From Paracoccus sp. MBLB3053 (GTDB taxonomy: Bacteria > Pseudomonadota > Alphaproteobacteria > Rhodobacterales > Rhodobacteraceae), in assembly GCF_031822435.1 (NCBI RefSeq), contig NZ_JAVQLW010000001.1, positions 2,675,501 through 2,739,500 on the forward strand: a stretch of 64,000 nt of DNA, read 5' to 3'. Made by a program: the position numbers and the translations under genes. Shown piece by piece: positions 43,168-52,570 of the stretch. The notes under the pieces are model-generated. The model saw nothing but the letters and a program-made list of their open reading frames with translations. It was not told where the DNA came from and did no database searches. The first letter of the stretch is position 1. Every line of letters starts with the position of its first letter.

Positions 43168-43742
43168 TAGGTGACCACGTCGGTGCGGTCGAAGACCCGC
43201 CGTCCGTCGCAGTCATATTCAAGCGCCAGGTAGAGCTCGATGCGACCCGGTCGCAGCGTTTCGGGCGGTGTCAGCCCGATGCGCAGTCGCGTTTGCTCTT
43301 CACCGATCTGCCGCGTCGGGCCGACCGGCGACCCCGGCGTAATGACGCCGCCAGCCTCGGTGAAGAGGCTTTGCCCGCTGGTGAAGATGCAGCGAGATCC
43401 AAGCGCGGTTCGTTCGATCACCAGGTTGAGTACGACCTTGTCGCCGACCCGGACTGGCTCGGTCACATAGCTCAGTCCCGGCGTTTGCCGGATCACCCGG
43501 TTGTCACCCGTCGCGGCGGCCAGATCCGAGCGCAGCGCCACCAGATCGTGTTGCAAGGCGGCCAGCGTCGCCGGGCTCTGCCAGATCGCCTGCACATTGC
43601 CCCAGAAGGGCGTGAAGATCGCGAGGAAGATTGCACCGATCACCCAGAACAGGATGCCGGTAATCCAGACCCAGAGACGGTCCAGGAAGAAGCCGAGGGT
43701 CGGGACGATGCGACGCCCCTGGCTCTCGATCGATTGGGTCAT
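43146..43742 (-). CDS. Phage membrane protein of unknown function
   Basis: The 198-residue protein has a 35-residue hydrophobic segment near its N-terminus (LWVWITGILFWVIGAIFLAIF) and a soluble remainder with beta-rich character. ATG 43742 has GGAGA nine bases ahead. It lies in the lysis end of the prophage and may modify the membrane or help lysis. No family was recognised. Confidence 0.55.
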   Translation of the reverse strand: MTQSIESQGRRIVPTLGFFLDRLWVWITGILFWVIGAIFLAIFTPFWGNVQAIWQSPATLAALQHDLVALRSDLAAATGDNRVIRQTPGLSYVTEPVRVGDKVVLNLVIERTALGSRCIFTSGQSLFTEAGGVITPGSPVGPTRQIGEEQTRLRIGLTPPETLRPGRIELYLALEYDCDGRRVFDRTDVVTYQLMPLT

Positions 43743-43770
43743 GAAAGCGGTCTCCATTGGTCTGATGGAT

Positions 43771-43793
43771 AAGAAAGATCCCGCCGAAGCGGG
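43771..43793 (-). terminator. Hairpin ahead of the phage membrane protein gene
   Basis: On the minus strand CCCGC-TTCG-GCGGG is followed by ATCTTTCTT. It resembles the hairpins at 42891 and 44252, each shortly before a gene start. Confidence 0.6.
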
Positions 43794-43823
43794 CTTTGCG
43801 CAGGCGCGGCAGAGATCTCCCGA

Positions 43824-44237
43824 TCAGAGAAAGTCCGACAGCCACTTGCTGCGGGCAATGACGAAGCTGCGGGCGTCGCGCGATCGGGCCGTCATGGCCG
43901 CGATGATCTCGGCCGGTCCCATCTCTGCAAAGAGGCCGGCATAGCCCGCGCGCATGGTCTCCGCTTCCCTGGCGCGATAGGCCGGTGCCGAAACACCATG
44001 GAGCAAGGCCGCGGCCTGGACCTCGACCTCGTGTCCCATGATCTCGAAGTCCCGGCGCCAATCGGGCGAGATCCGGATGCGGAGCAGATTGGCCGGATTG
44101 AGCTTGTGCATGGCCTCCCAGGCCTCCTGCGCCAGCACGGCGGCCGGGTAAGGAGCACTCGGATCGAGCAGGACAAGACCCGGCCAGTTGCGGCCGTTGG
44201 CGCCCTCAAGGCGGCGCCGGATGACAATCGGAAACAT
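43824..44237 (-). CDS. Hypothetical phage protein
   Basis: This 137-residue protein starts MFPIVIRRRLEGANGRNWPG and contains AVLAQEAWEAMHKLNPANLLRI and EAETMRAGYAGLFAEMGP. It is soluble and helical. GAGGA stands five bases before the ATG. It follows the fibre gene after a short hairpin. Function unknown; possibly fibre assembly. Confidence 0.55.
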   Translation of the reverse strand: MFPIVIRRRLEGANGRNWPGLVLLDPSAPYPAAVLAQEAWEAMHKLNPANLLRIRISPDWRRDFEIMGHEVEVQAAALLHGVSAPAYRAREAETMRAGYAGLFAEMGPAEIIAAMTARSRDARSFVIARSKWLSDFL

Positions 44238-44251
44238 GGATGTCCTCGCAT

Positions 44252-44271
44252 AAAAAATTCCGCCGAAGCGG
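44252..44271 (-). terminator. Hairpin after the fibre gene
   Basis: On the minus strand CCGC-TTCG-GCGG is followed by AATTTTTTATG and then the ribosome site of the next gene. The stem is short, but the TTCG loop and T run favour termination. Confidence 0.55.
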
Positions 44272-44299
44272 GTGCGGTGATGGGCGAGATTCGAAAGGC

Positions 44300-47200
44300 T
44301 TACAGGGCCTCGATCGGGCCGATCGGATCGGAGAGCGACTGGGTGTATCCGCCCTGCAGGCTGTTGGTGGCCTGCGAGCGATACCTGATCTGGCAGCCGA
44401 TATCCTCGACCGTTTTGGTGTATTCGAGCCCGAACTGCCCGGAGATGAGGACACCGTCCCGCGTCCAGCGATCGAGAATGGTGATCGGCCCCAGCCCCTG
44501 GAAGACAGCCCTCGTCCCGGTCAGCTTGCCCCCGACGAAGACGTCGCCGGAGACGCTTGCCGGCTCGAGGATCTTGACCGCCCCGGCGATCGGGCCGACG
44601 GGCACTGCCGCGACAGAGGCACTCAACAGTGCATCGCTGGCCGTCACCACGCAATCGATCATTGTGCCGTCATCTGCCGCGACCGTGGTGTAGGTGGCCG
44701 AGGTCGCGCCCGAGATATTGCTGATCACGCCATCGATCATCCTGCGCCACTGGAAGGCATAGGAGATCGAGCTGGCCGAGGACCATGTTCCGGTCGGGCA
44801 GGCCAGGACCTGCCCCCGCTCTGGCGTCCCCCCGATCACCGGAAGGACAGTGCAGACCGGGCCGGAGAGGACCAGGGTCGAGATCACCCCGCCCCAGTCG
44901 GTGCCCAGCAGATGCGCCGCGCTGGTGGTCAGCCGGCGATAGCCGCTGAGAATGGTGCCGCCCACGATGCGTGGCTCCCGCAGGGTGATCCCGGTCCCGG
45001 CAATATAGCTGCCCTCGGTGGGCATGTTCTCGACCAGCAGCCCCTGGATCGGGGCCCAGCCAAGGTGACGATCGTTGCCCCCAGAGACTTCGGCAAAGCG
45101 CGTGGTGCCGGCCGTGACCTGGCCGAGCTCGGTCACGGCAGGCGCGAAGACCGTCAGGTTCTTGCACCTGATCCCGGCATTATAGGGCACGTCCGGATCC
45201 GGATAGGGCGGTGGCTGGATGCCGTTGAAGTCGATCCCGTAGCTCTTCTGCGCCTCGACCTCGGCCGTGCTATCAGGGGCCCAGAGGAAGGGCTTTTCCG
45301 GATCCGTCATCCTGACATCGCCGGAGATCACCACGCCGGTCGATTGCGTCACCGTCACGCCGCAGCGGTTTGCCCCGATCTCGAAGCCCTCGAAGTTGAG
45401 CGACACCCCGTCCGCGCCATGGATCCGGACGCCGTGACCATAGCTGTCGGTGTAACCGTCGACCCGCTCCGCACCATAGGCACCGGGCAGATGGTCGCCG
45501 ATCGATCCGCGCAGGTTCACGACCGTGTTCTTCGGCCGGGTAATCGGCGCCTCCAGGCCGGGCTGGCCCTGCATGATCGTCAGGGTCTGCAGCCGGTCGG
45601 GTGAGCGCGAGGTCACATCGATGAAGGTGTTCTCGACATTGCCGAGCACCATGATGCCGTTGAACGGGCGGCGGGCCGTCGCTGCGACCAGGCCGTCCTT
45701 CTCGACGAACTGGTGATTGACCTGGCCGGAGAAGCGGAAGTTCCGCACCTTGGTCTCGTCGCTGGTCGAGTTGATGGCAATGACCGATTCCCCACCCTCG
45801 GTGCCAACGATATCCGTGGCGAAGCAATCGACGATATCGCCGAAGGCGCCGGAATCGTGGCAGGATACCCAGACCAGTCGGGCCCGGGCCCCCGACATGC
45901 GCGCGCCCCTGAAGCCGCAGCGATAGGATCCGGCCGAGCCGCCGAGGATCATCATGGCATCGTCGCCGGAGCGGCCATGCATGTCGGAGATGATGCTGTC
46001 GGCGCTGCTGGTCATCCGCGCGCCGCCGGATCCGCCCTCGACATCCTCAGTATAGATATAGGGCCGGTGCACCTGGCAGTTCTGCAGCGAGACCACGAAG
46101 GCCTGGTCGCCATGATAGACGAAATGCCAGCCATGCAGGTCCGGGCTGTCGCGAAGATTGGCAACCAGCGGGTTGCCCTCGAAGAGCAGCCCGGTCGCGG
46201 GATCGATGAAGGGCTCGATCCGCAACCCGAAGGTGGCAAGGCCGGGGATATAGGGTTTGACGCCCGAGGGCTGCCGGATGAAGCCGCCATTTTGCTGCGA
46301 GGCGGGTTTGAGGATGGCGCCATCCTCCATCTCGATGATGAGATCGCCCGCGGCCGGAAGGGTGAAATAGTGGAAGGGCCAGACGCCCTTGCCGATCTTC
46401 AGCGCCTTGCCGGTACCGGGGAGCGCATTGATCGCGGCCTGGATCAAGGAGGAGTTGAAGCTGGCGATCGCCTCGTTCTCGGCCGCCCCGCCGGCGACTG
46501 CCTCCCTTATGTTCGTCAGATCGGCAATGCCGCGATTGAGATTGAGGAGTGCCGCTTCCGGGGTGGTGTCCTCGCCGCTGATCCGGCTCAACGCGATGGT
46601 GACGCCGGCGTAATCCTGGAATTGCAGCCGGATGTTGATATTGACCAGGCCGGAAACCGGGAGCTTCTCGGTGAACTTCATCGCCTGGCCGGGCACGAAG
46701 ACGTGCCAGGTCGGGCTGGTCCAATAGATTGCCCCTGCCCCGCCGGTGGGATTGGTGTAGATCTGGAAGCGGAACTGGGCCGCGCCGTCGGCGATGCCTT
46801 CGGCGATTGCGGTGAAGTCTTCGGCCGCGAGCGGCGCGCGCAGCACCGTGCCCTCGTAGATCTGGCAAAAGAGGGTCTGGCCCAGCTGGCCCGTCAGCAC
46901 CAGGTTACCGCCCGAGGCCGTCGCCAGGATGCGGGCGGGATATTGCGAGACCCAGGCCCCGATGCCACCGGCGAAGCTCGGGGTATCGACGAATTGGCGG
47001 CGGCGCCACTTCGCCTTGAGGCTCGGAACTTCCGCTGCCGCAGCTTGCGCCTGGTCTCTCGCGACTTCGGTCACGGCCCGATCTTCGGCTGTCCGCTCGC
47101 GGTATTCCTCGGTCTGGAGGAGATCATCGGCGGTGTAGCCAGCGGCTTGAACCGCCTCATCTCGCGCGCCCTGCATCTCGCCCCTGAGTGCCGTCAGGTT

Positions 47201-47302
47201 CTCATTGGCCGCGACGGCGGCGTTCAGGTTCGTGCGATCGGCTGGCTCGAGCGCGCCGCGTGCGCCACGTCGCGCCACCTTGACCTTGACGATATTGGAC
47301 AT
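44300..47302 (-). CDS. Tail fibre/tailspike with beta-helix-like middle and Ig-like end
   Basis: The product is 1000 residues. The first 130 are helical (MSNIVKVKVARRGARGALEP onward) and probably attach to the tail. From about residue 270 to 740 a beta-helix-like region (GKALKIGKGVWPFHYFTLP, later repeated hydrophobic strands) resembles pectate-lyase-type tailspikes. The last 200 hold two Ig-like modules (VGPIAGAVKILEPASVSGDV and earlier). ATG 47302 follows GAGGG and overlaps the stop of the preceding gene by one base. It probably binds or cuts a host surface glycan. Confidence 0.78.
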   Translation of the reverse strand: MSNIVKVKVARRGARGALEPADRTNLNAAVAANENLTALRGEMQGARDEAVQAAGYTADDLLQTEEYRERTAEDRAVTEVARDQAQAAAAEVPSLKAKWRRRQFVDTPSFAGGIGAWVSQYPARILATASGGNLVLTGQLGQTLFCQIYEGTVLRAPLAAEDFTAIAEGIADGAAQFRFQIYTNPTGGAGAIYWTSPTWHVFVPGQAMKFTEKLPVSGLVNINIRLQFQDYAGVTIALSRISGEDTTPEAALLNLNRGIADLTNIREAVAGGAAENEAIASFNSSLIQAAINALPGTGKALKIGKGVWPFHYFTLPAAGDLIIEMEDGAILKPASQQNGGFIRQPSGVKPYIPGLATFGLRIEPFIDPATGLLFEGNPLVANLRDSPDLHGWHFVYHGDQAFVVSLQNCQVHRPYIYTEDVEGGSGGARMTSSADSIISDMHGRSGDDAMMILGGSAGSYRCGFRGARMSGARARLVWVSCHDSGAFGDIVDCFATDIVGTEGGESVIAINSTSDETKVRNFRFSGQVNHQFVEKDGLVAATARRPFNGIMVLGNVENTFIDVTSRSPDRLQTLTIMQGQPGLEAPITRPKNTVVNLRGSIGDHLPGAYGAERVDGYTDSYGHGVRIHGADGVSLNFEGFEIGANRCGVTVTQSTGVVISGDVRMTDPEKPFLWAPDSTAEVEAQKSYGIDFNGIQPPPYPDPDVPYNAGIRCKNLTVFAPAVTELGQVTAGTTRFAEVSGGNDRHLGWAPIQGLLVENMPTEGSYIAGTGITLREPRIVGGTILSGYRRLTTSAAHLLGTDWGGVISTLVLSGPVCTVLPVIGGTPERGQVLACPTGTWSSASSISYAFQWRRMIDGVISNISGATSATYTTVAADDGTMIDCVVTASDALLSASVAAVPVGPIAGAVKILEPASVSGDVFVGGKLTGTRAVFQGLGPITILDRWTRDGVLISGQFGLEYTKTVEDIGCQIRYRSQATNSLQGGYTQSLSDPIGPIEAL

Positions 47303-47589
47303 CAGCAGCCCTCGGAAATGTCGATGATGAGATCGCCCTCGAACTCGGGCCCCTGCCCCCAGTCGAAATAGAGCGATGCGGTATATTGCCCGGCCGGCAG
47401 ATCGAGGGGCTGCAGGTCGACCTGCAGCGCGCCTTCCTCGATGACACCGGGGAGCGGGATGCAGATCCCCTCGGCCGAGACGCGCAGCTCGCCGCTGGCC
47501 TCGGCGAGATCGGTCGCCTCGCCCTCCTCGGTTTCCGGGATGAAGGAATAGACCCGGCGGGTGCCGCGCCGGTGGGTGAGAATGGTCAT
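47302..47589 (-). CDS. Small beta-rich tail-associated protein
   Basis: This 95-residue protein starts MTILTHRRGTRRVYSFIPET and ends YTASLYFDWGQGPEFEGDL; it is acidic and beta-rich. It ends at the fibre start with a one-base overlap and follows the chaperone-like gene within 15 bases. Such small acidic proteins often serve fibre assembly. No family was recognised. Confidence 0.5.
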   Translation of the reverse strand: MTILTHRRGTRRVYSFIPETEEGEATDLAEASGELRVSAEGICIPLPGVIEEGALQVDLQPLDLPAGQYTASLYFDWGQGPEFEGDLIIDISEGC

Positions 47590-47604
47590 GTCGGGGGTCT
47601 CGCT

Positions 47605-48138
47605 TCAGGATGCAGGCGGCACCGGCCAGCTCGGGTTGGCCGGGTCGGTCGTATTCTCGGGCACGTCCCGCAGCGCCTGGCGGTAGACCCGCCAGGCCTC
47701 GCGCTCGGCCTCGCTGAGCGCATTGTCCGGCACCTGCGTCCAGTCGCAGGCGGCGAGGCGACGATCGCGGGCGATGCGCAGGATGGTGAAGGCCTCTGCC
47801 CGCTCGGCCGTGAGATCGGCTGCGCTGCGCGGATCGGTCCAGGCGCCTGCCTCGAAGTCGAACGCCGCCCAAGGCCCCGGCCGGGCCGGATAGGCGGCGA
47901 AGCCCTCGCCATCCCAGTAATGCGTGGCGTCGGTAACGCCCTGAGGGGCTTCCACCGACAGGAGCGCGCCGCCCTGCAGTTCGATCATGTCTGCGGGACA
48001 GGTACCCGTTTGCAGGATGGAATGCCCATCTGGCGCGATCACCGCGTAATGCAGGACCGGGTTCGGCGTGCCCTGCATCAGCAGCTCGGCAAGCCTGACC
48101 TCTTCGGCAAGCCGGGCCGCCTCTTCCTCTTCATCCAT
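47605..48138 (-). CDS. Tail-fibre assembly or chaperone-like protein
   Basis: The 177-residue protein begins with a charged helix (MDEEEEAARLAEEVRLAELL) and ends with DRRLAACDWTQVPDNALSEA and WRVYRQALRDVPENTTDP. That C-terminal segment is the phage tail assembly chaperone-like motif (XkdW-type). It lies between the J-like protein and the fibre and likely aids fibre attachment. Confidence 0.65.
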   Translation of the reverse strand: MDEEEEAARLAEEVRLAELLMQGTPNPVLHYAVIAPDGHSILQTGTCPADMIELQGGALLSVEAPQGVTDATHYWDGEGFAAYPARPGPWAAFDFEAGAWTDPRSAADLTAERAEAFTILRIARDRRLAACDWTQVPDNALSEAEREAWRVYRQALRDVPENTTDPANPSWPVPPAS

Positions 48139-48147
48139 GGCTGGGCC

Positions 48148-51100
48148 TCATTTCTTCACATGCATCGCCACGAGCGAGCGGTTCACGATCTGCGGGTCGC
48201 CGGTATATTCGCCCGAGGTGAAGCGCTCGACGCGCAGGCTGTAGGTGGTGGCACCGGTCCCGAGATTGGCATCCCGGAAGGCGAAGGAGGCCGAGGTCTG
48301 GGCGCCGTCATTGCCCGAGACCGAGGGGAACTGCGCAATCAGCGTGCTGTCCCGATAGAGCCGGAACATCGCGATGGACGAGGTGATGTATCCGCCGATC
48401 TGGGCTGTGGCCCAGAGCATGGTCGGCGCCCCTTCCCGGACCATCGAGACCGAGAGCAGTGTGACCTCGCCCGTCGCGGGGTAGAGCCGCAGGTCGGACG
48501 AGTTCGTGGCCCCGACCGGGACCGTCACCGCGTTATCCGCGAGCCGCAGCGTGTCGACCGCGAGCGTCTGGATATGGGCCCGGGTGATCACCGCCCCGTC
48601 GATCTGGGCCGAACCGGTGATGATCCCGGTCGATGCCAGGAGACCGCCGGTCAGCGTGCCCACGACGATATGCGTGCCTCGGATCGTGCCGTCGACGATC
48701 AGCTCGCCCACGCCCTTGCGCCTCATGACCGGCTGCGAGAAGACGATCGACCCGCCGGCGGCATAGCCCGCGTCATCGACGCGCAGGACGATGCGCACCA
48801 GCACCGCACCCTCGGGCGCGACCCCAGAGGTGCTGATCCGCCCCCAGGTCATCGAGGTCTTGGCGACCGCGGCAGCGCCGAGGATCGCCCCGGAGAGATC
48901 CGCGAACTGCAGGATCAGCCGCGAGCTATGCGCCGCCGTGGCTCCGATCCGGCACGATGCGAAGATCTCGTCGCCCGGCGAGATGCTGGCCCAGTCGCTG
49001 GTGATCGAGGTGAGCGTATTGTCCGGGCGCGGGTTGACCACGAAAGTGCCACGGCATTGCGCCTGCGCCGTCGTCACGCCACCATTCGGGTTATGCGTGA
49101 CCCATGTCGCCGTGGCATTCGTGCCCCAGCTGTCCCGATCCTGCATCTGGTTATCGAGCACCAGGTTGTCGAAGGCGGTGATCGCCACCTTGCTCGCGAC
49201 CATGGCTTTCGCCGCGAGCTGGTCGACGCCGATTGCCCCGGCCGCGATCTGGGCCGCAGTCAGCTGCCCGACGATCTGATCGGCCGCGTTCTGGTCGACC
49301 CATGCGGTGCCGGTCCAGCGATAGAGCCGACCGGTCGAGAGCAACACGACCAGATCGCCCACGCCGATGCCGGAGGCTGGCAGCGAAACCACCAGCCGCG
49401 GCGGACGCATCGAGGCGGCGAAATAGGTCTCGTCGAGGACGCCCTGCAGGCTTTCCGCGATGAAATGGATCCAGATGCCGAGCGTCGCATCCCATTCGTA
49501 GAGGGAATTGTCGGCACGAGACCAGGCCAATTCCCCCTCATAACCGCCCGGCACCGAGCGATCGAGGATATCCCGCGTCGCCTTCAGGCCGGCGCCCTCG
49601 AAGAGGCCGAGAATGCCGTCGACGAAATCGTCGTCGCCCAGGTAGATCGCGTCGGTCGTGACATTGACCCAATCGGTCCAAGCGCTCTTCGGCGTGATGC
49701 TCGACTGCAGCCGCGCCCGCACCTGGTAGGCCGTCACCGGCGCGACGCCATGGACGTTCCAGATATAGGGTTCGCGCCAGGGCAGGATCGCATCGACCTC
49801 GAGGGCGGTTTCGCCGAGCTTGCGGGTCTCGACATGGATCGTCGAGACGCCGACCTCGTCGTCATCGCAGCTCACCTGGATCGCCACGCGCCGCGCGCGG
49901 GTCGCGCTGTCGGTGATGGTGACAGCCGTTGCCCCGAAACCGGTGATCGCCTGCACCCAGGGCCGCACCGGCTTCGGCGTGGTGATGGTGGTGGGCAGTT
50001 CGAGATCGGATGACCAGTCGTAATCCTCCGGGTTCACCTCGCGCAGCGTGACCGCGACCTTCATCGAGGGCGTCTTGGCGACGCTTTCGACGATGAAGAG
50101 CTTCGAGAGATAGCCGTTCTGCGCGCTGGACCAGCTCACCATGTCGAGCGGCTCGAGCCCGCAGGCCTCGGGGGCAAGGGTGAACTGATGGATGCGCATG
50201 CGCCGGAAATCGCGGAGCTGGGCCCGGTTCAGGCGCTGCACCTGGCGACGATAGGGCACGGCCGGATAGCTGATCGAGGTCGGCAGGTAGCGCCCGCCAT
50301 CCTCGGCCCTGAGATCGGCCGCGATATATTCCGGGGCGTCCCGCGTGGTCCATTTCTCGGCGGGCTCGGGATAGCTGGCCGAGATCGCGTTGAAAGTATC
50401 CCCGAGCGCCGCGAAGGGCTTGTAGCTCTGGCCCTCGGCCAGTCCGACCTCCGCATCGGTGAAGGCATAAACCGCGGCCGCCGGCAGATCGACCAGCGGC
50501 TTCAGCATGCCGCCGACCTCGGCAAAGCGCATGTTCGCGGCCTGACCGAGACTGTCGAGCACGTCGAGGGCGCGCATATTCGCATTGACCTGCAGGCCCG
50601 CGCGATAGGCGGGCTCGGTGCCGCCCACGGCCAGCGTCACGGCCCGGTCGCAGGCGGTCATCGCCGCGACCCATTCGGCACGCGGCAGCCGCCATGCCGG
50701 GAGGTTCCTGCCGCCGAAGATCCACTCGCTGCCGTAATAGATGCCGCGCGCCACGTTATAGGCGATAACCGCCGCGTTGCGGCTCGGCTCATAGGTCGCG
50801 CGGTTGCCCCAGCGATGCGATCCCGAGCCGCCGGTCGAGCTGTCCTTTCTCGGGTCATAGAGGGCCAGGGGCTCGGGCTCGATCAGGACGTTCGGCCGGG
50901 CCGTCATCACCTCGGGATCATAGTAATAGGTCACGACGGCATAGGCCTTGCCGGTGCCGATCATCGCCGGGCTCCAGGGATAGTCCTCATCATCCCCGAA
51001 GATATCGACCAGGAAGGCATCTGCCGTGCTCTGGTTGCCGTTCTGGAACTTGATCCAGACCCGGTCGCGTTCCTCGCTGGTGCCGACGCCCTCGGAGAAA

Positions 51101-51567
51101 TTCTTGACAGGGTAGCCCATCAGCGGGCCGCCGGGGCGATAGGCCGGTTCACCATAGGCGATCTCGCCGAGCTCGTCGTTGAACCAGACATTCTGCACGC
51201 CGGAGACAGGCAGGGCCGAGAACTCGAGTACTTCCGTGATCCAGCGCGTGTTCTTGCCCCAGCTCCCGATATATTTGCGCTTCCCGGCGGTGGCATAGTC
51301 GCCGAGGATGAAGGAGAGCGCGCTGTCGTCGCCAATGGCGACCTGGTCCTGGACATTGACGCCCGGCCGCTCGGCCGTGGCCTTGCCGATCACCTTGGAG
51401 AGCAAGCTTGCGCCGAGCCCGATCGCGAGATTGGCAATCGCGGTCGCGGTCGCAGCCCCGACGCCAAGAGCGGTGGCGATGAAACCGGCAACGGCGGATA
51501 CCGGGTCGGCATGGGCCGGCAGGGCGAGCGCGAAGAACGCCGCCAGGGTGGTCAGAAAGAGGATCAT
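48148..51567 (-). CDS. Host-specificity (J-like) tail tip protein
   Basis: The 1139-residue protein starts with hydrophobic segments (MILFLTTLAAFFALALP and AATATAIANLAIGLGA), then the tip-attachment domain (ERPGVNVQDQVAIGDDSALS, WFNDELGEIAYG). A fibronectin-like middle and a C-terminal region with repeated DGAVITRAHIQTL-type motif follow, as in lambda gpJ. It binds the host receptor. The gene is the largest of the tail tip group and follows the NlpC/P60-like gene by three bases. Confidence 0.85.
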   Translation of the reverse strand: MILFLTTLAAFFALALPAHADPVSAVAGFIATALGVGAATATAIANLAIGLGASLLSKVIGKATAERPGVNVQDQVAIGDDSALSFILGDYATAGKRKYIGSWGKNTRWITEVLEFSALPVSGVQNVWFNDELGEIAYGEPAYRPGGPLMGYPVKNFSEGVGTSEERDRVWIKFQNGNQSTADAFLVDIFGDDEDYPWSPAMIGTGKAYAVVTYYYDPEVMTARPNVLIEPEPLALYDPRKDSSTGGSGSHRWGNRATYEPSRNAAVIAYNVARGIYYGSEWIFGGRNLPAWRLPRAEWVAAMTACDRAVTLAVGGTEPAYRAGLQVNANMRALDVLDSLGQAANMRFAEVGGMLKPLVDLPAAAVYAFTDAEVGLAEGQSYKPFAALGDTFNAISASYPEPAEKWTTRDAPEYIAADLRAEDGGRYLPTSISYPAVPYRRQVQRLNRAQLRDFRRMRIHQFTLAPEACGLEPLDMVSWSSAQNGYLSKLFIVESVAKTPSMKVAVTLREVNPEDYDWSSDLELPTTITTPKPVRPWVQAITGFGATAVTITDSATRARRVAIQVSCDDDEVGVSTIHVETRKLGETALEVDAILPWREPYIWNVHGVAPVTAYQVRARLQSSITPKSAWTDWVNVTTDAIYLGDDDFVDGILGLFEGAGLKATRDILDRSVPGGYEGELAWSRADNSLYEWDATLGIWIHFIAESLQGVLDETYFAASMRPPRLVVSLPASGIGVGDLVVLLSTGRLYRWTGTAWVDQNAADQIVGQLTAAQIAAGAIGVDQLAAKAMVASKVAITAFDNLVLDNQMQDRDSWGTNATATWVTHNPNGGVTTAQAQCRGTFVVNPRPDNTLTSITSDWASISPGDEIFASCRIGATAAHSSRLILQFADLSGAILGAAAVAKTSMTWGRISTSGVAPEGAVLVRIVLRVDDAGYAAGGSIVFSQPVMRRKGVGELIVDGTIRGTHIVVGTLTGGLLASTGIITGSAQIDGAVITRAHIQTLAVDTLRLADNAVTVPVGATNSSDLRLYPATGEVTLLSVSMVREGAPTMLWATAQIGGYITSSIAMFRLYRDSTLIAQFPSVSGNDGAQTSASFAFRDANLGTGATTYSLRVERFTSGEYTGDPQIVNRSLVAMHVKK

Positions 51568-51570
51568 GGT

Positions 51571-52014
51571 TTACCCGACCTTGAAGGCCCGTGTCATGTC
51601 GCTGCGCGGTCGCCGGCCATGCCCCGTCTCGGTCATCACGATGACGCCCGAGGCGTCGACGATGCAGAGCGCGACCCCCACCGGCCCGTCGCTCTCGACG
51701 AGCCCGATATCGCCGATATCGGCCTGATCGGGGTGGTCATGCTCGGGCAGATGCGCCGCGACGAAATCCGTGAAGCTGGCATGGCCCGCCTTGCGCAGCA
51801 CGCGCAGCGCGCCCAGGGGCGTGGTGTAGCGGCCGCGCCATTCGGCGGCCATGTCATTGCCCGTGATGGCCTCGATCGCGCCTGCGGCAAGCCCAAGGGC
51901 ACAGTCATGCGACCCCCAGGCGAAAGGATCGCGGCGCTGCCGGTCCATCTCGGCCGCGAGGCGGGCGCGCCAGTTCGGCAGGCGGGAGAGAGTTGCGCGC
52001 GTTTGCTTAACCAT
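51571..52014 (-). CDS. DUF6950 family tail protein (NlpC/P60-like)
   Basis: The 147-residue protein has FAWGSHDCALGLAAGAIEAI near residue 30, the Cys region of NlpC/P60-like folds, and VGVALCIVDASGVIVMTETG later. It takes the place of lambda gpK in the tail tip order. GGGGAGG precedes the ATG by seven bases. Peptidoglycan cutting during DNA entry is inferred. Confidence 0.72.
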   Translation of the reverse strand: MVKQTRATLSRLPNWRARLAAEMDRQRRDPFAWGSHDCALGLAAGAIEAITGNDMAAEWRGRYTTPLGALRVLRKAGHASFTDFVAAHLPEHDHPDQADIGDIGLVESDGPVGVALCIVDASGVIVMTETGHGRRPRSDMTRAFKVG

Positions 52015-52093
52015 GGTGACGCCTCCCCTCGACTCTTCCTTTCGGAGAATTCATTTCTGGACGTTGCAACTGCAGGGAATTACCGTTTCGATC

Positions 52094-52549
52094 ATGATCT
52101 CGATTCCGTTCAGGTTTCTGGGGCACGGCGGGATCAGCGCCCTGCCGCCAGGACGTCCGGTCATTTCCGTGGTGTTTTGCGACGGGTTCAGTGCCGACGA
52201 TGATGCGCTGGAGTTACTGAGCAACCTGGATGACTGGCGCCATCAACCCGCCCTCATCGACACCAGCGCGAGCTATTCGATGATCAGCCGCTCCCTGGCC
52301 GAAAGGCTCCGGCTGCAGGCCAATCCGAAACTGAAGGTCATCGGCAGTGCCAGCAGTTCGGACGGACCTCGCGACCTTGTCTCGGTCCGGCTTTACCTGA
52401 CCGATTGCCGGCGGTTTCTGACAACCGAGGCGGTGGTCGCAGATCTCGATCCGGGCGAGGCGATGCGGATCGGCATGAACGTGATCTCGGAGGCAAGCCT
52501 GACGCTTGATTACATCAACGGCCGCTTCGAGCTGCTCTTCCCCAGCTGA
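52094..52549 (+). CDS. Retropepsin-like protein on plus strand (moron)
   Basis: The 151-residue protein has QPALIDTSASYSMISRSLAERL near residue 53, which matches the D-T/S-G/A active-site turn of retroviral-type aspartic proteases (DTSAS instead of DTGAS), and a second beta-rich half ending MNVISEASLTLDYINGRFEL. Clan-AA fold is likely; the catalytic Gly is replaced. It is read against the late operon between two tail genes, so it is probably expressed in the lysogen. ATG 52094 has a weak site; the frame is open further upstream. Confidence 0.55.
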   Translation: MISIPFRFLGHGGISALPPGRPVISVVFCDGFSADDDALELLSNLDDWRHQPALIDTSASYSMISRSLAERLRLQANPKLKVIGSASSSDGPRDLVSVRLYLTDCRRFLTTEAVVADLDPGEAMRIGMNVISEASLTLDYINGRFELLFPS

Positions 52550-52570
52550 CCTTCCTTCGGGCAACGAAGG

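Noticed and set aside
43824..44654. Longer start (276 codons) for the hypothetical phage gene at 43824
   Set aside because: The extra N-terminal part is antiphase to the fibre gene; ATG 44237 has GAGGA at correct distance.
44300..47872. Fibre gene starting at 47872 (1190 codons)
   Set aside because: The first 190 codons of that frame are antiphase to two other real genes. The start at 47302 has a ribosome site and family-like N-terminus.
47386..50013. Plus-strand frame of 875 codons across phage tail genes
   Set aside because: The minus strand holds recognisable tail proteins with ribosome sites and overlaps; the plus frame reads as Asp/Arg/Gly shadow.
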